A DNA stretch of 32,228 nt from assembly GCA_021325115.1 (NCBI GenBank), contig JAJPHU010000053.1, forward strand, positions 1 to 32,228, written 5' to 3'. Positions 16,329 through 25,018 of the stretch are shown here, piece after piece. Numbering within the stretch: the stretch's first letter is position 1; the number at the start of each line of letters is the position of its first letter. Origin of the DNA: Planctomycetota bacterium (GTDB taxonomy: Bacteria > Planctomycetota > Planctomycetia > Gemmatales > Gemmataceae). Made by a program: the position numbers and the translations under genes. The notes below the pieces were generated by a model, which worked only from the letters and a program-made list of their open reading frames with translations, was not told the origin of the DNA and searched no databases.

Positions 16329-18179
16329 TCACTTCGGCAAATGCGGCACTAGCAGCGTCAAGGGAAATACATACGCTTGCAGCAGCGTCAGCAGCCCCAC
16401 CACGACAGCGAGCAAGATGCTGTGCCACAGAACCGCCTTGAAAATGTCTGCCTCCTTGCCAAGCTGGTTGGTTGCCGCTGTGGCTACCACGATGCTCTGG
16501 GCGTCGATCATCTTGCCCATGACGCCGCCGGTGCTGTTAGAGGTGCAGATAAGCACCTGCAACTGAGACAAATTCAGATGAGGGAACACGGTAGAGCTAT
16601 GGATCTGCGTGGCCGTGATTTTCTGCAAGCTGCCGAACAGGGCGTTACTGCCGGCGTCGGTGCCGGTCAAAAATACGCCCAGCCAACCCAAAAGCGGGGC
16701 GAAGAACGGATACAACACTCCGGCCCCGGCAAACGCATAGCCGAGTGTCGCATCCATGCCAGCGTAGCGCGTTACATAACTGAGTCCCAGCATGAAACAG
16801 ATCGTCGGGATAGGGATTTTCATATGTAGAAATGTGCGCTTGAACACCCAGCCGATCTGTCGTTGGTTCATGCGCAACAGCGCCATCGACAAGAGCGCGG
16901 CAGCGAGTACTGCCGAACCGGGTGCCGTCAACCAGGCGAAATTGAATAAGGCTGCCTCCGCTTTCACCGCCTTGTCGTTATCCTCCTGAAGACGCGCATC
17001 GCGGAACGCCTGCTTGTCCAACCAGGGGACCGGGATGATGTAATTGGTCTGGAGGGGGCCGATCCGCACTGGGCCAAGTGTTTGGCGTTCTCCTTCGCGC
17101 TGGCGTACCAATCCCGTCAGCAAGAGTAGAAGGGACATGAGCACGAAGGGGAACCAGGCCACCGTGATGTTCCAGGCCGTCAACGGCGGCTCCGTACCAA
17201 AACCTCCGGGACGGGGGGTGTCAGCCTTTTCTGATTCGCAACACTCGGAGGACTGACGCCCCTCGTTCCGGAGTGCCGCGGTATCCGTCGGCAGAATCTT
17301 CTTCTCGAAGTGCCATTCCTCGCGCGGTTTCCAGAACTTGAGAAAAACAGCGGTGACAATCAGCGAAAAGATGCCGCCGCCGATGTCGGTCATGGGATAA
17401 AGGACAAGGCCTGGCGCGTAAACGTGCATGGTGGCGAAACAGAACTGGAAGACGGCGAAGGAGCCGCCAGCCACGAGCAGGGCCGGCCATACTTCCCAGG
17501 TCTGTTTCCACGAGCACATGCATTTGACCATGTACAACGGAATGAAAAGCGATAAAAGCGGTAGCTGATGTCCGGCCATGATGCTGAGCGTTTCGGTAGG
17601 CAGGCCGGTCACGCCGGTGAGAGTGATGAGCGGTGTGCCCAGTCCACCATAGGCCACCGGCGAAGTATTAGCGATCAGGCACAACACGGCAGCCAGGAAC
17701 GGATCGAAGCCGAGGCCGACCAGGATGGCCCCGCAAATGGCCACCGGTGTGCCACCGCCGGCCGAGCCTTCCAGAAAGGCACCGAAGGCAAAGGCGATGA
17801 GGATGGCCTGAACGCGGGCATCGCCGGACAACCCGGCCACAGAGCGGCGCACGATATCGAATTTGCCTGTCTGCACCGTGATGTTATACAGCAGCATGGC
17901 GTTGAAGATGGTCCAGCCGACCGGCAACAAGCCAAACAGGGCGCCGTTGATGAAGGCCATGCCGGCCATTAAGGGCGGCATGCCGTAGACGGTCACGGCG
18001 ACGACCAAGGCGACGAGAGCAGCCATCGCCCCGGCCTTGGGCGCCAGCCAGCGCCGCGGCACCAGCAGCCAAAACAGCACCAACACCGGCAGGGCGGCGA
18101 AGGCGATAGAGAGCAAATTGGAAGCGGGGAGTTTGTCGGCCAGCGGATTGAGGCGCTGCTGATAGACGGCCCAAAGCAT
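16329..18179 (-). CDS. lldP: L-lactate permease (LctP/LldP family)
   Basis: 616 residues, longer than the about 550 of E. coli LldP. Lactate:proton symporter family, with about 12-14 hydrophobic segments. Typical parts include GAFLEGSAGGGTPVAICGAILVGLGFDP, LIANTSPVAYGGLGTPL, and near the end LTGTDAGSNALFGSLQ..., SNSTGGVMGKMIDAQSIVVA. Part of the extra length is a hydrophilic loop (about 285-335) that contains the translated palindromic element at 17204-17273 (residues about 303-326). AGGA lies about 10 bases upstream of the ATG. No lactate dehydrogenase gene is nearby. The gene is alone on its strand between two + genes. Confidence 0.93.
   Translation of the reverse strand: MLWAVYQQRLNPLADKLPASNLLSIAFAALPVLVLFWLLVPRRWLAPKAGAMAALVALVVAVTVYGMPPLMAGMAFINGALFGLLPVGWTIFNAMLLYNITVQTGKFDIVRRSVAGLSGDARVQAILIAFAFGAFLEGSAGGGTPVAICGAILVGLGFDPFLAAVLCLIANTSPVAYGGLGTPLITLTGVTGLPTETLSIMAGHQLPLLSLFIPLYMVKCMCSWKQTWEVWPALLVAGGSFAVFQFCFATMHVYAPGLVLYPMTDIGGGIFSLIVTAVFLKFWKPREEWHFEKKILPTDTAALRNEGRQSSECCESEKADTPRPGGFGTEPPLTAWNITVAWFPFVLMSLLLLLTGLVRQREGERQTLGPVRIGPLQTNYIIPVPWLDKQAFRDARLQEDNDKAVKAEAALFNFAWLTAPGSAVLAAALLSMALLRMNQRQIGWVFKRTFLHMKIPIPTICFMLGLSYVTRYAGMDATLGYAFAGAGVLYPFFAPLLGWLGVFLTGTDAGSNALFGSLQKITATQIHSSTVFPHLNLSQLQVLICTSNSTGGVMGKMIDAQSIVVATAATNQLGKEADIFKAVLWHSILLAVVVGLLTLLQAYVFPLTLLVPHLPK
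17204..17273 (+). repeat. Palindromic element inserted in frame inside lldP
   Basis: 21-base arms 17204-17224 and 17253-17273 match except at three positions. Each mismatch would be G.U/U.G in + strand RNA (antisense to lldP). The 28-base centre is unpaired. The reading frame of lldP stays open, adding the hydrophilic segment LRNEGRQSSECC...TPRPGG to a loop between membrane helices. Confidence 0.75.
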
Positions 18180-18284
18180 GGAGGAAGTCCTTTGCGGTGC
18201 GAACGCGGGACGTTGCCGATTCTATCGCAAGATGACGGCGATGCAAGCCGTTCTGCCTGTTGTATCGGTTTCCTGCAATAGGGG

Positions 18285-18340
18285 AGCGGCCGGCGTGCCG
18301 GCTAGGGGGGAACTTGGCCCGCCGGTTAACGTCGGCCGTT
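18285..18340 (+). repeat. Imperfect palindromic element upstream of the DUF2934 gene
   Basis: Arms 18285-18302 and 18321-18340 (AGCGGCCGGCGTGCCGGC against GCCGGTTAACGTCGGCCGTT) pair over most of their length. Two differences are of the G.U type on the + strand, plus a small bulge. It lies in the 283-base space between the lldP start and the DUF2934 gene. No gene is seen in this space. Confidence 0.5.
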
Positions 18341-18462
18341 CGCCAAGAATTGCCGAGTGAAATTTCCTGAAAAAATACTTGCCGAACCGTCGTCGATCTG
18401 ATGGAATAGCTCGATCGTATACGGGCAAATTGTCCGGTCCACTAGATCAAGGAGGGACGTTC

Positions 18463-18666
18463 ATGTCTCGCGTAGTGACTCCGTCTTCGGTTCAACCCAG
18501 CAACCTGCCGCCGCTCGTGATCCCGCACGAGAAAATCGCCATGCGCGCTTACGAAAAATGGGTCAAGCGCGGCCGACCGCAAGGCACCGAAATGCAAGAC
18601 TGGTTGGAAGCCGAAAACGAGTTGAAGGCCGAGATGTCGCGGACCAAGCCGCCCGCGAAGTATTAA
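18463..18666 (+). CDS. Small DUF2934 protein
   Basis: 67 residues from ATG 18463, with AAGGAGG well placed upstream; a longer frame from 18379 is rejected. The core IAMRAYEKWVKRGRPQGTEMQDWLEAENEL (26-55) is the DUF2934 signature: an aromatic-rich helix, 'RGRPxGxxxxDWLxAExEL'. DUF2934 proteins are short, soluble and of unknown function. Its stop is 2 bases before the heptad-repeat palindrome that precedes cbiQ, so it might be the first gene of the cbiQ-cbiO transcript. Confidence 0.88.
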   Translation: MSRVVTPSSVQPSNLPPLVIPHEKIAMRAYEKWVKRGRPQGTEMQDWLEAENELKAEMSRTKPPAKY

Positions 18667-18668
18667 AC

Positions 18669-18748
<80 letters not shown>

Positions 18749-19510
18749 ATGACGCTGGCTTTCACCGTACCGCCGTCGATCTCTTCGTTTCTGAGTCGTC
18801 TTGATCCGCGTTGGAAGCTGGCGGCTCTGGTGTTGTTTGCTGCCGTCGTGGCTACGTTGCACATGCTCCGGACTGCCGCTGCAGCCTTGGCTGCGGCCCT
18901 GCTCCTGGCCCTGTTGGCGCGGCTACCGCCGCGATGGTTTCTGCAACGCTTGGGGGCGGCGGCCTTGTTTTTCCTGCTGTTTGCCTTACCTTTGCCCTGG
19001 CTCCTCGACAGCGATGGGCCGAATTGGATATGGGGACCAATCCACCTCTCGTGGCACGGCGTCGAGTCTGCCCTCCTCCTCATGGCCAAAGCGATCACTC
19101 TGGTCACGCTCTTTTTGACGGCGCAGGCAACAGCCCCCCTGGAAACCACGCTCAAGGCTGCCCATTCTTTGCGCATCCCCGATCTGCTCGTGCAACTGGG
19201 TTTGCTTACCTATCGCTATGTTTTCGTGTTTGCCGATGAGCTGCGCCGTTTACGGATCGCCTTGCGCGTGCGCGGCTACCGCAACCGTGTCCGCCGTCAC
19301 AGTTATCGCACTGCTGGCCACCTTGCCGGCACTCTTTTGGTGCGCGGCTATGAACGGGCCGAACGCGTCGGCTGGGCCATGCGTTGCCGCGGCTTTGACG
19401 GACAATTCCGATCGCTGACCGCCTTTGCCACTCGTCCTGTCGATGTTGTGGTCTTCCTCGGCATCGTAGCGAGCGCGGCGGCGCTCGCGGTGTGGGATTG
19501 GAAGTTCTGA
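18749..19510 (+). CDS. cbiQ: Energy-coupling factor transporter membrane subunit (CbiQ/EcfT)
   Basis: 253 residues. T-component of an ECF-type ABC importer (cobalt/nickel or vitamin uptake). N terminus ISSFLSRLDPRWKLAALVLFAAVVA is typical (DPRxKL). It has about five hydrophobic segments, and the two Ala-Arg-Gly-type coupling-helix motifs appear as LRVRGYRNR and AMRCRGFDG. Last membrane segment is VDVVVFLGIVASAAALAVW. The ATG directly follows the CGGTTTT/CCGAAAA palindrome and has no Shine-Dalgarno motif, so the start is less certain, though the protein begins at the expected place. Its stop lies in the arm of a second palindrome. The substrate-binding subunit (CbiM or an S component) is not in this window. 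Confidence 0.88.
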   Translation: MTLAFTVPPSISSFLSRLDPRWKLAALVLFAAVVATLHMLRTAAAALAAALLLALLARLPPRWFLQRLGAAALFFLLFALPLPWLLDSDGPNWIWGPIHLSWHGVESALLLMAKAITLVTLFLTAQATAPLETTLKAAHSLRIPDLLVQLGLLTYRYVFVFADELRRLRIALRVRGYRNRVRRHSYRTAGHLAGTLLVRGYERAERVGWAMRCRGFDGQFRSLTAFATRPVDVVVFLGIVASAAALAVWDWKF

Positions 19511-19555
19511 GTTCTGAGTAAAAAGATGTTGGAATTGTGACTCAGAACTCAGAAC
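19504..19555. repeat. Palindrome of tandem 7-nt repeats between cbiQ and cbiO
   Basis: Perfect 16-bp arms, GTTCTGAGTTCTGAGT (19504-19519) and ACTCAGAACTCAGAAC (19540-19555), with a 20-base loop. Each arm is two copies of GTTCTGA plus GT. The left arm holds the cbiQ stop codon, and the right arm ends directly at the GGAGG of cbiO. Confidence 0.9.
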
Positions 19556-19566
19556 GGAGGAGAGCC

Positions 19567-20316
<750 letters not shown>

Positions 20317-20396
20317 TGCGAGCCTCTCCACAAGTGGCCGAATAAGGCCGGTAAGAGGAAAGCGCGTTCTACCATGCGCGGCCCAGATTAACGCAA

Positions 20397-20471
20397 GCAT
20401 GGGCGAAGGGAGTTGTGTTAGCGCTCCGAGATTCTCTCTCGGAGCGCTAGCGCGACTCCGCTCGCCTATGC
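20397..20471 (+). repeat. Long palindromic element downstream of cbiO
   Basis: The inner 13 bp are perfect (20419-20431 with 20437-20449). The stem extends outward to GCAT/ATGC (20397-20400 / 20468-20471), with five-base TGTGT opposite GCGCG (alternating G.U in + RNA), one further G.U and two mismatches. It lies 80 bases after cbiO and 42 bases after the stop of the convergent hydrolase gene, so it may act as a terminator. It shares sequence with 24020-24083 (CTCGCCTATG in one arm, its complement in the other). Confidence 0.75.
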
Positions 20472-20512
20472 TCCACGCGCTCATGCGTCACATTGCGCTG
20501 TGTACAATATAT

Positions 20513-22642
20513 TCACTCCTCTCGCCGAATCTGCAAATACTCCTGCCCCAGCGCTTTCTGTAGCTGCATCGGCCAGTCCCATGCCTTTGCTTCGGCGTCG
20601 TCCTTGACGTAGAGGCGCACCTTGCGCGGAAAAGCGAGGGCGACGGCTTGCGGCATATCGAGGACGCGCAGCACATTGAGGAAAATCGGCCCCTGCCGGT
20701 GCGATGCCGGCGGATGCCACAAATCCAGACGCGCCACGTCCGGCTCGAACAGCGCCGCATAGAGTACGATGCCAGCCATATCGTTTTTGCCTTGCAGCCA
20801 TAGCGGCACGTCTTTGAGATCGGCGAGAGTGCGCAGACAGGCCAAGGCTCGGCGCACGTCCCAAACGCGCTGACCATCGAGTGTTTGGCCCAGGAGAGCG
20901 AAGCGGCGACGAATCTGATGGCCATTCGGTTTGCCATCAAACGGGCTGGTTTCCGACCAGCGCGTGGGACCAATGCCACGCGGCGCGACGAAGGCAAAGG
21001 CCCATTTGTTCGCTTGCAATATCTTCACGGTCTGAGCGAAGCGGGCTGTATCTTGCTTTGGCTCCTTCGTCAAGAACAGCGCTTCCTTAATGGCAGGGCC
21101 GAGATCGGTAATCCATTCCTGCCAACCGGCCTCGTCGAGTGCATGGAGAACAACCAGAGTCGGTTTATCAGCTTTTCCCGCCGTCATCAGCCATAAACGC
21201 AGATCCACCTGGTCCTCGCTGACGAAATCGTAGGCACGCAGCCGCAGATCCTCGACCTTGAAATCATCAGCGAGGCGCACATTCAACGGCGGCGCTTGGT
21301 CCGGCCAATTGCGGAACACGCGGCTACGCAGCTCGTCCATTAGTTCCGGAGCGCGGCCCTTCCACCATTCACGCACCACAACCGGTGATTGCGGCAATTC
21401 AATCTTCGCAGGTTTGAGGAATGATTCGTGAATCGTGGCATTGAGCGCATCGGCGGGCAGGTGATCGAATACCTTGAGTTGTTGCGGCGTTAACTTGGCA
21501 GGTTCGTCGTCATGGACTTCGCTGGTGTCGTTTTTCAGCCAGCGGTTCATCCAGCGAAAAGCCCCGATCCGTAATTCCGGCGTGTCCTTGTGTGGTCCTT
21601 TCGTCTCCAGAAGCTGAAAGCGATCGGCTGCACCGTACAGTTCGTAGATGCGCCGCACTTTGTTAGCGAGGCGGCGATAGCCGGCAACGGGGAAAATGTC
21701 ATCGGCATCGCTGTTGCCCAAAAGCAGTGGCCGCGGAGCACACAGGGCCATGACACGGCCAAAGTCCCAGCGATAAGTATTGACGAAATACATGCAATCG
21801 CAATGGCCGGAAATGACGCCGTCGCGCAGGCGCGGGGCCACACCTTCGATTACATGCGAATACAAATCAGCGATGCCGGCCACCGGCACGATGCACTGCG
21901 GCCGATCATCAGCGGCGGCCAACCACCACGACGTTGCTCCGCCGCCGGAGCGGCCGGTGACGCCGATACGTTTAGCATCCACTTCCTGGCGGGTTTCCAG
22001 ATAATCCAGGGCGCGCAGAGCGTTCCAGCATTCGATGCCAGCCGGCGTATAGCCGAGCGCCTGCCACCACCACATGCCGCGCGCGTAGGTGCCGTGATGC
22101 TCACCGCGAATCTCGCCGAGTTGCAGCGTATCGAGGACCAAACAGACGTAGCCATGCTCCGCGAACCATGCCGGGTGACGCTGATAGGAGACCTTACTGC
22201 CATAGGATACGCCATCGATCACGGTGTTGCTGTGGCCGCAGACATACAACACCGTCGGGGCCGGCAGCTTGGCCCGTTTGGGGATGTACAGGTTCGCCGT
22301 GACATACAGGCCAGGACTTGATTGAAAATGGATTTTTTCGACCGTAAATAAGTCTGTTTCGACTTTGCCGGCGATCGTGGCGTGCAGGTCGGTGCGCGGC
22401 GGCAGCGGCCACAGGCCGATCATGTCGAGAAACTGGCGGCGAAATTCCGGACGTTTCTTCTCCCAATCGGCGCGCGTCTGGATGTCGGCAAGATCAGCAT
22501 CAGCGATGCGCTTCACTTGCTGGCGAAAATAGCCGTCGCGCAAACGATCGCCACGTGCGGTGTCGGTGGACACATCTGCCGCCAAAAGGCGAAAAGTGAG
22601 GAGTGATAGGACGAAGGGGACCAAGAGAAAGCGATGCGACAT
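20513..22642 (-). CDS. Exported acetyl-xylan-esterase-like alpha/beta hydrolase, double domain
   Basis: 709 residues with a signal peptide (MSHRFLLVPFVLSLLTFRLLA). The first half (about 60-400) is an alpha/beta hydrolase of the acetyl xylan esterase/dienelactone hydrolase type: nucleophile S232 in GRSGGG, an acid in LLGNSDADDIFP and a histidine in ETKGPHKDTPEL. The second half (about 440-700) again has strands and segments like a hydrolase (KPTLVVLHALDEAG.., FAFVAPRGIGPTRW.., DVRRALACLRTL..) but GKNDMAG replaces the nucleophile elbow, so it seems degenerate. Likely deacetylates plant or algal polysaccharide or an ester in the periplasm. GGAG 9 bases upstream supports the start. No operon partner. 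Confidence 0.82.
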   Translation of the reverse strand: MSHRFLLVPFVLSLLTFRLLAADVSTDTARGDRLRDGYFRQQVKRIADADLADIQTRADWEKKRPEFRRQFLDMIGLWPLPPRTDLHATIAGKVETDLFTVEKIHFQSSPGLYVTANLYIPKRAKLPAPTVLYVCGHSNTVIDGVSYGSKVSYQRHPAWFAEHGYVCLVLDTLQLGEIRGEHHGTYARGMWWWQALGYTPAGIECWNALRALDYLETRQEVDAKRIGVTGRSGGGATSWWLAAADDRPQCIVPVAGIADLYSHVIEGVAPRLRDGVISGHCDCMYFVNTYRWDFGRVMALCAPRPLLLGNSDADDIFPVAGYRRLANKVRRIYELYGAADRFQLLETKGPHKDTPELRIGAFRWMNRWLKNDTSEVHDDEPAKLTPQQLKVFDHLPADALNATIHESFLKPAKIELPQSPVVVREWWKGRAPELMDELRSRVFRNWPDQAPPLNVRLADDFKVEDLRLRAYDFVSEDQVDLRLWLMTAGKADKPTLVVLHALDEAGWQEWITDLGPAIKEALFLTKEPKQDTARFAQTVKILQANKWAFAFVAPRGIGPTRWSETSPFDGKPNGHQIRRRFALLGQTLDGQRVWDVRRALACLRTLADLKDVPLWLQGKNDMAGIVLYAALFEPDVARLDLWHPPASHRQGPIFLNVLRVLDMPQAVALAFPRKVRLYVKDDAEAKAWDWPMQLQKALGQEYLQIRREE

Positions 22643-22833
22643 AATGCAGACTCCGCGTGGGTGGGATGCAAACGTACGATAATTTTATCCGGAAATACTT
22701 TTGCCGAGTAGTATGCGGATGACGCGGACGTAGTACATTGATACGGATCAGGAAACCATGGGATCCACGTAAATCTATCCTCTCCGGGTCACCCGCTTAC
22801 TATCAAAAAAGAGCGAGGTCTCGGTGAGCCGAG

Positions 22834-22839
22834 TATAAT
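22834..22839 (+). promoter_or_regulatory. Possible -10 box (TATAAT)
   Basis: A perfect TATAAT lies 48 bases before the ATG of the following gene, just after a small CTCGG/CCGAG hairpin. No good -35 box is seen 17 bases upstream, so this is only a candidate. The rest of the 245-base gap (22643-22887) shows no gene. Confidence 0.3.
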
Positions 22840-22887
22840 CCACCCTAATTGACAGACCCCGAATTTCAACCGGCGAGGACCTCTCCC

Positions 22888-24006
22888 ATGAATTCACACT
22901 ATGTCATCCGCGATACATCGCAAATCTTCAGTCCCGGCTTGCTTTTTTACAAAGACCTGATTCGCGCCAACATCGCCCGCGCTGTCGAGTTGGCTGGCGG
23001 GGCGGAAAAGCTGCGGCCGCACGTCAAAACGCACAAAACCCGGGAGATCGTCCGTCTGGAGATGGAAGCCGGCATCCGCAAGCACAAGTGCGCCACCGTC
23101 GCCGAGGCTGAGATGGTCGCTTCCTGCGGCGCTGCAGATGTACTCATTGCTTATCCCATTGTCGGACCCAACTGCGGACGGCTGACTCGGCTGATGCGGG
23201 CCTATCCGCACTGTCGTTTCGCCGTCCTTGCCGATCATCCGGCGGGAATCATGGCATTAGCGAAAGCAATGTCTACAGATGGCCAGCAGGTGGACGTGTT
23301 GCTGGATATCGACGTAGGCCAGCATCGTACCGGCGTGGCACCTGGGGCCGAAGCCATCGAACTGTACGAGATGATCCATCGTTCGCCGGGTCTGCGGTCC
23401 GGCGGACTGCACGTCTATGATGGGCATAATAAACAAGAGAACTTCGTCGAACGACAGACAGCGATACGAACACAACTAGAGCCGGTCTTCAACTTGCGGA
23501 CGGCGCTGGTTCAAAAAGGCTTGCCGGTCCCTCGTTTTGTCGTGGGTGGTACGCCGACTTTCCCCATTCATGCGCGCCACGACGTGCCGGGGCTGGAATG
23601 CTCGCCGGGAACGATGGTCTTGCACGATCACAGCTACGGTTCACGCTTCCCTGACGTGGCCGGCTTCACCCCCGCCGCCCTGCTCTTGACGCGTGTCATC
23701 AGCCGGCCAACGCCGGTGCGCATTACCCTCGATCTCGGCTACAAGGCCGTCTCCGCCGATCCGCCACTGGGCAATCGCTGCCTGCTACTCGATGTGCCAG
23801 ACTACCAGGTAGTCTTGCAGAACGAAGAACATCTCGTCATTGAATCACCCGTTGCCGAGCGCTATCGTCCCGGCGACGAGATCTTTGCCATCCCCACACA
23901 CGTTTGTCCAACGGTAGCGCTGCATCGTCAGGCGTATGTGATCGAGAACGGCCAGGTCACTGGAATGTGGGATATCGTGGCTCGGGACCGGGTATTGAAT
24001 GTGTAG
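22888..24006 (+). CDS. Fold-III PLP enzyme, D-threonine aldolase / D-serine dehydratase family
   Basis: 372 residues from ATG 22888 (GAGG 9 bases upstream); a TTG-start frame from 22849 is less likely. N-terminal alanine-racemase-type barrel with the PLP lysine K47 in RPHVKTHK. The C-terminal D-Ser-dehydratase domain has the metal pair H338-x-C340 in THVCPT. From the family literature as I recall it, an H-x-C pair is the zinc site of eukaryotic D-serine dehydratase, and H-x-D is the manganese site of D-threonine aldolase, so this enzyme may be closer to the former. It acts on D-amino acids such as D-serine or D-threonine in the cytoplasm. Monocistronic; a palindrome starts 13 bases after the stop. 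Confidence 0.87.
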   Translation: MNSHYVIRDTSQIFSPGLLFYKDLIRANIARAVELAGGAEKLRPHVKTHKTREIVRLEMEAGIRKHKCATVAEAEMVASCGAADVLIAYPIVGPNCGRLTRLMRAYPHCRFAVLADHPAGIMALAKAMSTDGQQVDVLLDIDVGQHRTGVAPGAEAIELYEMIHRSPGLRSGGLHVYDGHNKQENFVERQTAIRTQLEPVFNLRTALVQKGLPVPRFVVGGTPTFPIHARHDVPGLECSPGTMVLHDHSYGSRFPDVAGFTPAALLLTRVISRPTPVRITLDLGYKAVSADPPLGNRCLLLDVPDYQVVLQNEEHLVIESPVAERYRPGDEIFAIPTHVCPTVALHRQAYVIENGQVTGMWDIVARDRVLNV

Positions 24007-24019
24007 TGGCCAGACATAG

Positions 24020-24083
24020 GCGAGTGGGGTTGCGTCAGTGCCCCGAGTGGTCCCCCTGGGGGCGCTGAGGCAACCCCGCTCGC
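24020..24083 (+). repeat. Palindromic element after the D-amino-acid enzyme gene
   Basis: Arms about 24020-24045 and 24059-24083 pair as GCGAG-GGGGTTGC-TCAG-GCCCC with their complements. Two positions are U.G in + strand RNA and there is one G.G mismatch. The left arm is clearly similar to the left arm of the element at 20397-20471. It sits 13 bases after one stop and 9 bases before the end of the convergent gene, so it may serve as a shared terminator. Confidence 0.75.
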
Positions 24084-24092
24084 TTTCGAGAG

Positions 24093-24863
24093 CTACTTGG
24101 AGCTTGATAGGGAAATTCCTGCATAAGCATTCAGCTGAATCGCCAAGATGCCCGGCCATTCCCTACCAAGTGCCGTGATCGTGTCAATAGTTCCCGGATC
24201 GATGTAGTTGAAAGTGACCGGGCCGATAGGTGTAGTAATGGTGTCCTGCTCCCCTTGGGCCGTGTTGCCCGGAGACAAGGTTGTTGGGGTGCCAGATGGG
24301 TTCTGGAAGGCAGAAATCTCCTGTGCATATACTTGCTGTGGAGTGAGTTGGTTGAATGTGAGCATCCCAGCAAAGAGCACGTTGTCCCAGTTCTTGTAGA
24401 GCGGCGCTAAGAAAGTACTTCCCTCCCAGACGTCGCCGGAAGAGTCTGTCGTTCCTAGATACTGCACTATCATGCCCTGGCCGGCTAAAAACGCCAACAA
24501 GGGCACTTGGAAGGTGGCGGTCGCCTGCCCGCTACTATTCAGGGTGGCCGATTGCATCTGATCGTTCAGATTAAACAGGACCGTCCCGCTGGTAGGAGCG
24601 GTGGCTCCTGCAGGTATAGGTGTGATCTGTCCCGTCGAAGAGTCAAAGCCCTGGAAAGGCGTCACCGTGACCGTGACCTTCTCCGTCACGGTGAAACCCG
24701 GCGTGATCTGGACAGTGGCGTTCGTGTAGGTGTTTGTTGTGAAGCTGGGCACCACTCGGTCTTCCAGTTGCTCCAGCCGCAAGCGAGTGGAAGGACGTGG
24801 TTGAGGCGACTTTACCTGAGACCGTTTACGCAGCCAATGGGTCAGCGAGTGCAGAAACATCAT
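24093..24863 (-). CDS. Secreted protein with LEDR motif and Ig-like repeat
   Basis: 256 residues. Very strong ribosome binding site (GGGAGGAG, 6 bases before ATG). The N terminus has a basic stretch followed by RLRLEQLEDRVVPS (27-40), the planctomycete 'LExLEDRxxP' motif found at the start of many exported proteins, in place of a normal signal peptide. Residues about 50-145 look like a bacterial Ig-like domain (VTVTVTPF.., GTVLFNLNDQMQSATLNSSGQATATF, MIVQYLGT). The C-terminal 100 residues are not recognised. Low in lysine and cysteine and rich in T, S and Q, as expected for a secreted protein. Probably surface or extracellular; function unknown. Confidence 0.78.
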   Translation of the reverse strand: MMFLHSLTHWLRKRSQVKSPQPRPSTRLRLEQLEDRVVPSFTTNTYTNATVQITPGFTVTEKVTVTVTPFQGFDSSTGQITPIPAGATAPTSGTVLFNLNDQMQSATLNSSGQATATFQVPLLAFLAGQGMIVQYLGTTDSSGDVWEGSTFLAPLYKNWDNVLFAGMLTFNQLTPQQVYAQEISAFQNPSGTPTTLSPGNTAQGEQDTITTPIGPVTFNYIDPGTIDTITALGREWPGILAIQLNAYAGISLSSSK

Positions 24864-25018
24864 GGGTGTCTCCTCCCAAAAGAGTGGTATTGAGGCACGT
24901 TACGTAACGGTGCCTGCCAAGTGTTAAAATGGAGCATATAGAGAGAATAAAAAAAATCAACAAAATTTGATGAAAAAATTCCTTTTCATCACGAATACAT
25001 CGGAGTAACACGGGCTTC
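24864..25018. promoter_or_regulatory. A/T-rich divergent promoter region
   Basis: 155 bases between the LEDR gene (-) and lplA (+), far richer in A/T than its surroundings. It includes an 8-bp inverted repeat GATGAAAA (24969-24976) / TTTTCATC (24983-24990). It must hold both promoters; individual boxes cannot be assigned. Confidence 0.45.
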
